Shown: positions 1 to 5,600 of the stretch, in pieces
Position numbering within the stretch: position 1 is the stretch's first letter
Layout of the letters: each line of letters starts with the position of its first letter
Assembly: GCA_021791295.1 (NCBI GenBank)
Contig: JAJYWW010000033.1
Span: 1-6,428 of the forward strand
From: a bacterium
Lineage (GTDB): Bacteria; SZUA-79; Acidulodesulfobacterales; Acidulodesulfobacteraceae
Direction: 5' to 3'
Length of the DNA stretch: 6,428 bases
Made by a program: the position numbers and the translations under genes
Notes under the pieces: generated by a model
Told to the model about the DNA's origin: nothing
The model's input: only the letters and a program-made list of their open reading frames with translations
Database searches by the model: none

Positions 1-1
1 G

Positions 2-787
2 CAGTCTTTAAAATATAAACCTCAGCTGGTTATATGGCCTGAAACCGCGCTCCCGTATATTATCTCGGTTTATCCTTTTTACTGGAACAAGGTTATGGGA
101 TTTGCCGAAAAGCATAAAATAGATATAGTTTTCGGCGCGATAGGGTTTAAATTTTTTAATTTTACGTATCATTATTATAACAGGGACTATATGTTTACCG
201 ATAAAGGAAAGTATTACTATTACGACAAACATCATTTGGTTCCATTTGGAGAATATATACCGTTAAAGAAACAGCTGCCTTTTTTGGCGCATATTTTAAA
301 GGGAGCGGGAATAGGAAACTTTACTGCCGGTAAAAAATTCAGGATTTTAAAAAACGGCAAATTAAAAATAGGCTCTATGATATGCTACGAAGCTTATTTT
401 GACGGACTCGTAAGGCATTTTCCAAAAAACGGAGCAAATCTTTTCGTAAGCATTACGGACGATGCATGGTACGGAAAAACGTCGGCTCCTTATCAGGATA
501 TGTCTATGACGGTTTTTCCCGCGGTTGAAAACGAAAGATATATAGTCCGCGCAGGAAACTCAGGCATAAGCGGAATAATATCGCCCGTCGGAAAAATTAT
601 AGGCGAAACACGGATATTTAAACGGACTTATATGATAGGCTACGCTAAATTAATTAATAGAAAGACTTTTTTTGCATTATATGGTAATATATTTGCTTAT
701 ATATCTGATATTGTTTTTATAATTTCAATGTTATACGTTTTGATATTAAAACTGTTTCCCGCATTAAATATTTATAGAGAAAAATAA
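2..787 (+). CDS. lnt: Apolipoprotein N-acyltransferase, C-terminal part (5' end outside window)
   Basis: Lnt is an inner-membrane enzyme that adds the third acyl chain, taken from phospholipid, to the N-terminal cysteine of lipoproteins. The open frame runs in from the window edge, so the upstream membrane helices are missing; 261 residues remain. These are the periplasmic nitrilase-fold domain and the last membrane helix (about fragment residues 229-253). The catalytic triad is complete: Glu14 in WPETALP (codon 41-43), Lys76 just before HHLVPFGEY (codon 227-229) and Cys128 in MICYE (codon 383-385). The Lys-Cys distance of 52 equals that of E. coli K335/C387, and the glutamate of FGE lies 8 after the lysine, as in E. 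coli. An ATG at 95 is internal and not the start, because the catalytic Glu lies upstream of it in the same frame. Lnt supplies the triacylated lipoproteins handled by the downstream Lol transporter. prfB follows after 40 bases. Confidence 0.96.
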   Translation, partial: QSLKYKPQLVIWPETALPYIISVYPFYWNKVMGFAEKHKIDIVFGAIGFKFFNFTYHYYNRDYMFTDKGKYYYYDKHHLVPFGEYIPLKKQLPFLAHILKGAGIGNFTAGKKFRILKNGKLKIGSMICYEAYFDGLVRHFPKNGANLFVSITDDAWYGKTSAPYQDMSMTVFPAVENERYIVRAGNSGISGIISPVGKIIGETRIFKRTYMIGYAKLINRKTFFALYGNIFAYISDIVFIISMLYVLILKLFPALNIYREK

Positions 788-815
788 AGTTAAATTTAAA
801 AAAATATACTTATCC

Positions 816-820
816 GGAGG
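816..820 (+). promoter_or_regulatory. Ribosome binding site of prfB
   Basis: GGAGG lies 7 bases before the ATG at 828. It fixes the true start of prfB, which would be missed if only the long downstream open frame (first ATG at 1141) were annotated. Confidence 0.85.
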
Positions 821-827
821 TTTTTAA

Positions 828-1962
828 ATGTCTGCAGCTTCAACGCAGGGTGATTCACTTTTTAACGTAAGTCTTTTGGAAAGAAGTATGAAAACCCTCG
901 AAGAAAAATTAGAAAAACTGCGGAGGGCGCTTTGAAGTCGATATTTCCGCAAAAAGACTTGAAGAAATAGAAGAAATTTCTTCAAAAGAAGATTTTTATA
1001 AAGATATTAATTATTCCAAAGAAATATTAATAGAAAAATCGGCTATTGAAAATAAGATTAAACCTTTTTATTCCGTTTACGAAGAGTTTAAAAACATAAA
1101 AGATCTATACGATATTTCTATAGAAGAAAACGACGAAAAAATGCTCGAAGAAATTTTCGCCGGCGTAAAATCTTTAGAAAAAAACGTATCCGCTTTAGAA
1201 ATGGATACTACGCTTTCCGGAAAAGACGACAAGTTAGACGCTATAGTAGAAATTCATGCGGGATCCGGCGGCACCGAATCCATGGATTTTGCAAATATGC
1301 TTTTAAGAATGTATCTCAGGTGGGCGGAGCGCAGAAAATTTAAAACGGCTATAATGGAGTTTAACGCAGGCGAAGAAGCGGGAGTTAAAAGCGTTACTTT
1401 CACCGTCCACGGTAAATATGCCTACGGTTATCTTAAGGCGGAAAGCGGCGTCCACAGGTTAGTAAGGATTTCTCCTTTCGATGCAAACAAAAGAAGGCAT
1501 ACTTCTTTTGCTTCGGTATTCGTTTATCCTGAGATAGACGATTCTATCGACGTAGTTATCGACGAAAAAGACCTTAAAATAGACACTTACCGTTCCAGCG
1601 GAGCAGGCGGACAGCACGTCAATACTACCGATTCCGCAGTCAGGCTGACGCATATCCCAACGGGCATAGTAGTCGCCTGTCAGAACGAAAGGTCTCAGCA
1701 TAAAAACAAAGATTCGGCATATAAACTTTTAAGGGCAAGACTTTACGATTATTATAAAAAAAAGCAGGAAGAGGAAGAAGACAAGGTTAATAAAACAAAA
1801 AAGGAGATATCTTGGGGTTCGCAGATAAGGTCTTATACGCTAAATCCAAACCGCGTTATTAAAGACCACAGGACTGGGGTTACCATATACGACGATAAAA
1901 GCGTCTTCGACGGCGACATCGACGAATTTATAAGCGCATATCTGCTGGGCGTAAGAGCATAA
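828..1962 (+). CDS. prfB: Peptide chain release factor 2, made by programmed +1 frameshift (join 828-932, 934-1962)
   Basis: RF2 recognises UGA and UAA stop codons in the ribosomal A site and triggers release of the finished protein. The first frame encodes 35 residues (MSAASTQGDS...KLRRAL) and stops at TGA 933-935. Skipping base 933 continues in the next frame with GAA 934-936 (EVDISAKRLEEIEE) to TAA 1960-1962. The product has 377 residues, close to E. coli RF2 (365). In the joined protein, the stop-codon-reading tripeptide SPF is at 215-217 and the catalytic GGQ at 260-262, within SGAGGQHVN. SPF rather than PxT marks RF2, not RF1. The N-terminal third is charged and probably helical, as in the family's domain 1. 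The ATG at 1141 is internal: starting there would lose about 104 residues. The interruption is regulation, not a pseudogene (see 922-935). The lnt gene ends 40 bases upstream. Confidence 0.96.
922..935 (+). promoter_or_regulatory. Programmed +1 ribosomal frameshift site of prfB
   Basis: An internal Shine-Dalgarno-like GGAGG (922-926), three spacer bases (GCG), the slippery codon CTT (930-932) and an in-frame TGA (933-935) match the classical RF2 site, with the same 3-base spacing as in E. coli. When RF2 is scarce the ribosome pauses at TGA and slips forward one base, so full-length RF2 is made; when RF2 is plentiful translation ends after 35 codons. The base after TGA is A, whereas E. coli has C. 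A second frame-0 TGA at 960-962 backs up termination of the short product. Confidence 0.94.
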
Positions 1963-1972
1963 AAATATTACG

Positions 1973-1995
1973 GTGCCGGAATTGAATTCCGGCAC
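1973..1995 (+). repeat. Palindromic intergenic repeat, copy 1
   Basis: Perfect inverted repeat with 11-base arms (GTGCCGGAATT / AATTCCGGCAC) around a single G. As RNA it would form about a 9-bp stem with a 5-base loop. It starts 10 bases after the prfB stop. The following bases (TATCACAAAATT) contain no T-run, so it is not a standard intrinsic terminator. It shares 19 identical bases with copy 2 in opposite orientation, and GGTGCCGGAATTGAAT (16 bases) with copy 3. This indicates a dispersed, REP-like element. Confidence 0.85.
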
Positions 1996-2010
1996 TATCA
2001 CAAAATTGAA

Positions 2011-2040
2011 ACAGGGTGCCGGAATTCAATTCCGTCCTGT
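2011..2040 (+). repeat. Palindromic intergenic repeat, copy 2 (inverted relative to copy 1)
   Basis: The inner arms CGGAATT (2020-2026) and AATTCCG (2028-2034) surround a C. The outer arms ACAGG (2011-2015) and CCTGT (2036-2040) also pair, leaving an unequal internal loop (4 bases against 1). The central base is C where copy 1 has G, which shows it is turned round. Bases 2016-2034 are the exact reverse complement of 1977-1995. It ends 10 bases before the lysS ribosome binding site, so folding could affect lysS translation. No T-run follows. Confidence 0.8.
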
Positions 2041-2050
2041 ATTATAAATG

Positions 2051-2057
2051 AAGGAGG
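2051..2057 (+). promoter_or_regulatory. Ribosome binding site that decides the TTG start of lysS
   Basis: AAGGAGG ends 6 bases before TTG 2064, an ideal spacing. The nearer ATG at 2059-2061 is only 1 base away and in another frame, reaching a stop after six codons, so it is not used. In the lysS frame a TGA at 2049-2051 closes the sequence upstream, leaving TTG 2064 as the natural start. Confidence 0.85.
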
Positions 2058-2063
2058 CATGTT

Positions 2064-3551
2064 TTGGAGCAGGAATTAAATGTTTTGGAAAATAATCGTT
2101 TAGATAAATTAAATAAATTAAAAGGAAGCGGAATTAACCCTTTTTCAAACGATTTTAAAAAAAAGGAAAATATAAAGAACATAATAGAAAAATTCGGCGC
2201 CAACGATAAATATTTTTTTGAAAATAACAGAGCAGAAGTGGAAACCGCCGGAAGGATAATTATTATAAGAAGTTTCGGCAAGGCGGCTTTTTTCAGGATA
2301 AGGGACGGCTTTGGAGAACTTCAGTGCTATATCCAGAAAGACGGGATACCCGAAAAAGATTTCGAACTGTTTAAAGAATATATGGATGCCGGAGATATTT
2401 GCGGCGTCAAAGGACATCTTTTCAGGACGAAAACCGACGAATTGACTATTAAAGTAGAAAATATCCGGATTTTAACGAAGTCTTTGCTCCCTCTTCCGGA
2501 AAAATGGCATGGACTCAAAGATATCGAAGTCCGATTTAGAAAAAGATACGTCGATTTAATAGCCAATCAGGAAGTGAGGGAAATTTTTAAGAAAAGAGCC
2601 GAAGCCATAAGATTTTTCAGATCTTTTTTAGACGCAAACGATTTTATCGAAGTAGAAACGCCTATGATGCAGGCTAACCCTGGCGGGGCCACCGCAAGAC
2701 CTTTTAAAACGCATCATAACGCTCTTAATTTAGAGCTTTATATGAGAATAGCCCCCGAATTATACTTAAAAAGGCTCGTAGTAGGCGGATTTGACCGCGT
2801 TTACGAAATCGGAAGGAATTTCAGAAACGAAGGAATATCCGTCCGGCATAACCCTGAGTTTACGATGCTGGAATTTTATACGGCTTACTCAGAAAACAAT
2901 TCTCTTATGGAATTCGTCGAAAAAATGATGTCGGAACTTGCGTTAAAAATTTGCGGCAATTACGAAATAGAGTATGGAACGGGAAAATTGAATTTTAAGC
3001 CGCCTTTTAAAAAAATTAAACTTAAAGACAGTTTAATAGAAATCGGCGGATTTAAACCGGAAGAAATAGATACCGCAGAAAAAGTTTTTGATATTTTGAC
3101 GAAAAGAAACACTCCGGGCATAAGCAAAACTGACAGTCTCGGAGAATTATTAACTATTTTATTCGATGAAACGGTAGAGCCTAAACTTATAAATCCTACT
3201 TTTGTTACAGATTATCCGGTAGAAAGCTCCCCGCTTGCGAGGCGAAACGATAAAGACGGTTCGGTGACCGAAAGATTCGAGCTTTTTATAGCAGGAAGAG
3301 AGATAGGCAACGGGTTTTCGGAACTAAATGATCCGCTCGATCAGGAAGAACGTTTTAAAATGCAGGTAGAAACAAAAATTAAGGAAGGTTTGCCTGCGGA
3401 AATGGACGACGATTATATAGAAGCTTTGAAGCAGGGGCTTCCTCCTACCGCAGGATGCGGGATAGGCATAGACAGGGTAGTTATGCTGCTGACGAATTCT
3501 CATTCTATAAGAGACGTTATATTGTTTCCGCTGCTTAAACCGGTTAAATAA
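2064..3551 (+). CDS. lysS: Lysyl-tRNA synthetase, class II
   Basis: LysRS charges tRNA-Lys with lysine in the cytoplasm, using ATP. The 495-residue length is normal for the bacterial class II enzyme. Residues about 60-140 form the N-terminal anticodon-binding OB fold. The catalytic domain follows, with motif 1 around 188-202 (FIEVETPMM), motif 2 at 253-270 (FRNEGISVRHNPEFT) and motif 3 at 464-476 (GCGIGIDRVVMLL). GGATARPF (207-214) and the FELFIAGREIGNGFSELNDP stretch (405-423) are typical LysRS signatures. Translation starts at TTG. The N-terminus (RLDKLNKLKGSGINPF) aligns with the usual start of the family. It follows prfB by 101 bases that hold the two palindromic repeats, and precedes the Lol permease by 53 bases. 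Nothing appears truncated. Confidence 0.97.
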   Translation: MEQELNVLENNRLDKLNKLKGSGINPFSNDFKKKENIKNIIEKFGANDKYFFENNRAEVETAGRIIIIRSFGKAAFFRIRDGFGELQCYIQKDGIPEKDFELFKEYMDAGDICGVKGHLFRTKTDELTIKVENIRILTKSLLPLPEKWHGLKDIEVRFRKRYVDLIANQEVREIFKKRAEAIRFFRSFLDANDFIEVETPMMQANPGGATARPFKTHHNALNLELYMRIAPELYLKRLVVGGFDRVYEIGRNFRNEGISVRHNPEFTMLEFYTAYSENNSLMEFVEKMMSELALKICGNYEIEYGTGKLNFKPPFKKIKLKDSLIEIGGFKPEEIDTAEKVFDILTKRNTPGISKTDSLGELLTILFDETVEPKLINPTFVTDYPVESSPLARRNDKDGSVTERFELFIAGREIGNGFSELNDPLDQEERFKMQVETKIKEGLPAEMDDDYIEALKQGLPPTAGCGIGIDRVVMLLTNSHSIRDVILFPLLKPVK

Positions 3552-3566
3552 ATAAAATCTATGCCG

Positions 3567-3594
3567 GTCAATCTTTATAATTAATTAAATTGAC
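3567..3594 (+). other. Imperfect inverted repeat in the lysS-lolC gap
   Basis: GTCAAT (3567-3572) and ATTGAC (3589-3594) are complementary 6-base arms around a 16-base AT-rich loop. The left arm sits next to TGCCGG (3562-3567), a motif also present in the palindromic repeats, so this may be a decayed copy; that is weak. The structure is too short and loose, and lacks a T-run, to be called a terminator. Confidence 0.3.
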
Positions 3595-3604
3595 AAAATA
3601 AATA

Positions 3605-4840
3605 ATGAGCTTTCATACTAAAATAGCCCTGCATTATTTAAAGCCGAAGAATAATTCTTTTATATCCCTGCTCAGTTTAATATCCGTAATGGGAATAACT
3701 ATAGGAGTAATGGCTCTTATCGTGGTTATATCCGTAATGAGCGGTTTCGACCATGCTTTAGAAAAAAAAGTAATAGGCATAGAGTCGCAGGTCATAGTTT
3801 TAAATTATAACGGCTTTGTAAACAACTATAAAAACGCTATAAAAAAAATACGTTCGGTTAAAGGCGTAAACGACGTTTCTCCTTTTATATACACGGACGT
3901 CATGATAACTTCGTCAAGCACCTCTGCCGGCAGCGTGTTAAGGGGCATAGACGTAAATTCCGAAGAAAAAGTTACCGATTTAAAAAAATATTTGATAAAA
4001 GGCAGTCTGTCCGGTTTAAACGCTAAAAACGAAAACGAAATAGTTCTCGGTAAAGTTTTAGCTCAAAATCTGGGAGTTTCGGTTGGAGACAGGGTTACTA
4101 TAATTTCGCCGGAAGGGCGCATCACTCCTTTCGGCGTTATGCCTAAGACTGAAAGATTTATCGTTTGCGGTATAATAAACAGCGGAATGTATAATTACGA
4201 TTCCACGTTTTCTTTTATATCCGTTAAAAATGCCCAGAATTTTATAGGATTGTCATCGCAAACCGTTACCGGTTTGGAAGTAAAACTAAACAGTTTGGGT
4301 TCTGCAAATTATCTTGCTAAAAAAATTGCAGATAAATTAAACGCCCGAACTGCCCCATCTTCTTATTACGCTTTAAGTTGGGAAGAATTAAATAAAAATT
4401 TATTTTCCGCTATAAAATTAGAAAAACTTACGATGTTTGTTATCCTGTTCCTTATAGTTTTAGTGGCGGCGTTCAATATTATCTCGACGCTTATAATGGT
4501 CGTCATGGAAAAAAGAAAAGATATAGCGGTATTAAAATCCATAGGAGCTTCGTCTAAAGATATAATGATTATTTTTATCGCTCAGGGTCTTATTATAGGG
4601 TCTATAGGAACCGCCCTTGGGCTTATATCCGGATTTTTAATAGGATATTTAGAAGAAACATATCATATAATAAGCCTGCCGTCGTCGGTTTACTATATAA
4701 CCGCACTTCCGGTAAGGATGACCGCCGGAGAATTTGTAATTATAGGTTTTTGCTCAATATTCCTAAGTTTTATAGCTACGCTGTACCCTTCTTATAAAGC
4801 TGGTAAAATAGACCCCGCCGAAGGAGTAAGATATGAGTAA
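3605..4840 (+). CDS. lolC: Lipoprotein-releasing ABC transporter permease (LolC/LolE family, LolF-like)
   Basis: Inner-membrane subunit of the Lol transporter, which extracts outer-membrane lipoproteins from the inner membrane and passes them to the carrier LolA. The 411 residues show the family layout: helix 1 (about 22-47, containing GVMALIVVISVMSGF), a large periplasmic MacB/FtsX-type domain (48-273), then three helices (about 276-300, 321-348, 374-395). The end, TLYPSYKAGKIDPAEGVRYE, is characteristic of LolC/E. Residues 173-185 (ITPFGVMPKTERF) align with the LolA-binding hook of E. coli LolC, as I recall that sequence. Only one permease gene is present next to lolD, so it may act as a homodimer, as proposed for LolF in LolDF systems; a second copy elsewhere cannot be excluded. 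The ATG at 3605 is the only upstream start (in-frame TAA at 3599-3601) but has no Shine-Dalgarno sequence. The gene overlaps lolD by 8 bases. Confidence 0.94.
   Translation: MSFHTKIALHYLKPKNNSFISLLSLISVMGITIGVMALIVVISVMSGFDHALEKKVIGIESQVIVLNYNGFVNNYKNAIKKIRSVKGVNDVSPFIYTDVMITSSSTSAGSVLRGIDVNSEEKVTDLKKYLIKGSLSGLNAKNENEIVLGKVLAQNLGVSVGDRVTIISPEGRITPFGVMPKTERFIVCGIINSGMYNYDSTFSFISVKNAQNFIGLSSQTVTGLEVKLNSLGSANYLAKKIADKLNARTAPSSYYALSWEELNKNLFSAIKLEKLTMFVILFLIVLVAAFNIISTLIMVVMEKRKDIAVLKSIGASSKDIMIIFIAQGLIIGSIGTALGLISGFLIGYLEETYHIISLPSSVYYITALPVRMTAGEFVIIGFCSIFLSFIATLYPSYKAGKIDPAEGVRYE
4821..4826 (+). promoter_or_regulatory. Ribosome binding site of lolD inside the lolC end
   Basis: AAGGAG lies 6 bases before the lolD ATG at 4833 and within the last codons of the permease gene. 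Together with the 8-base overlap this suggests translational coupling, which would keep permease and ATPase in balance. Confidence 0.8.
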
Positions 4841-5522
4841 TACAGCCGTTTCATTAAAAAAAATAGTCAAGATTTTTAAAACGGGAAATGAAACCGTAAA
4901 TATTTTAAACGAAGCCGATTTTGAAATAAAAAAGGGCGATACCGTTGCCGTTACCGGAGAATCAGGCACGGGGAAAAGCACGCTTCTCCATATAATGGGA
5001 ACACTGCTTAAACCTGATTCAGGCAGCATTGAATATTTCGGCCAATCCGACGTTTATTCTCTTTCCGATGACAATCTTGCCCGTTTCAGAAATAAAAACA
5101 TAGGTTTTGTTTTTCAATTTCACTATCTTTTAAACGAGTTCAGCTGCTTAGAAAATGCGGCGATGCCGTTACTGATAAGAAAAGAAAACAAAAATACGGC
5201 GTTTAAAATTGCGAAGGATTATCTTTGCGAAATGGGTCTCGAAAACAGGCTTAATTTTAAGCCGTATATGCTTTCGGGCGGGGAACAGCAGAGGGCGGCA
5301 ATTGCAAGGGCGCTCGTATGCTCTCCGGAGGTTATATTAATGGACGAACCTACCGGCAATCTTGACCCGCGCCACGCGGGAAAACTTCATGAAATAATTA
5401 TCGGACTCAATAAAAAATACGGGAAAACCCTTGTCATAGTTACTCACGACGCAAACTTTTCCGATATGATGAACCGTAAAATTAAAATTTCCGGCGGGTT
5501 AATAGAAGAGCCCAATTTGTGA
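4833..5522 (+). CDS. lolD: Lipoprotein-releasing ABC transporter ATPase LolD
   Basis: Cytoplasmic ATPase that powers lipoprotein release by the adjacent permease. The 229 residues contain a full nucleotide-binding domain: Walker A GESGTGKST (42-50), Q-loop Gln95 in FVFQFHYLLNEF, signature LSGGEQQRAA (147-156), Walker B VILMDEP (167-173), D-loop NLD (176-178) and switch His205 in VTHD. The stretch FQFHYLLNEFSCLENAAMPL is the usual LolD form and separates it from FtsE or MacB ATPases, although this ATPase family is closely related and the permease neighbour is the stronger evidence. The start is supported by AAGGAG and by the overlap with the permease gene. The stop is TGA, the only gene here ending in that codon, and it touches palindromic repeat copy 3. 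Confidence 0.96.
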   Translation: MSNTAVSLKKIVKIFKTGNETVNILNEADFEIKKGDTVAVTGESGTGKSTLLHIMGTLLKPDSGSIEYFGQSDVYSLSDDNLARFRNKNIGFVFQFHYLLNEFSCLENAAMPLLIRKENKNTAFKIAKDYLCEMGLENRLNFKPYMLSGGEQQRAAIARALVCSPEVILMDEPTGNLDPRHAGKLHEIIIGLNKKYGKTLVIVTHDANFSDMMNRKIKISGGLIEEPNL

Positions 5523-5550
5523 TGGTGCCGGAATTGAATCCCTGCACCAT
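5522..5550 (+). repeat. Palindromic intergenic repeat, copy 3
   Basis: A 29-base inverted repeat: ATGGTGCCGGAATT / AATCCCTGCACCAT around a G, with two mismatched pairs. It begins on the last base of the lolD stop codon. Bases 5524-5539 are identical to 1972-1987 of copy 1. The outer arm ATGGTGC/GCACCAT pairs perfectly although its sequence differs from the outer arm of copy 2, so self-complementarity has been kept. It is followed by an AT-rich stretch without a T-run, so it is unlikely to be an intrinsic terminator. Confidence 0.8.
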
Positions 5551-5565
5551 AATATATAATATGAA

Positions 5566-5594
5566 TTGACATAATCGCTAATATTTGATAGTTT
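5566..5594 (+). promoter_or_regulatory. Candidate sigma70-type promoter for bamA
   Basis: TTGACA (5566-5571) is a perfect -35 box. Seventeen bases later lies TAGTTT (5589-5594), a weak -10; GATAGT (5587-5592) at 15 bases is an alternative. A -10 at 5589-5594 would start transcription close to 5601, the A of the bamA ATG. In such AT-rich DNA chance matches are common, so this is tentative. Confidence 0.3.
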
Positions 5595-5600
5595 ATTAAA

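Noticed and set aside
828..962. prfB as a pseudogene broken by a TGA stop
   Set aside because: The stop is embedded in a complete programmed frameshift signal and both frames join into a normal-length RF2.
1459..1701. Minus-strand open frame inside prfB
   Set aside because: It lies wholly within conserved RF2 coding sequence, encodes no recognisable domain and has no supporting start signals; other minus-strand frames inside lysS, lolD and bamA are rejected for the same reason.
1973..2040. Palindromes as rho-independent terminators between prfB and lysS
   Set aside because: Neither hairpin is followed by a T-run on either strand, and one element sits directly before the lysS ribosome binding site.
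2059..2079. ATG at 2059 as start of a leader peptide or of lysS
   Set aside because: It is one base from the Shine-Dalgarno sequence, out of frame with lysS, and reaches TAA after six codons; TTG 2064 has correct spacing.
3590..3619. Promoter made of TTGACA (3590-3595) and CATACT (3614-3619) near the lolC start
   Set aside because: The -10 would lie inside lolC and transcription would start after its ATG, so it could not serve the gene; a chance match in AT-rich DNA is more likely.
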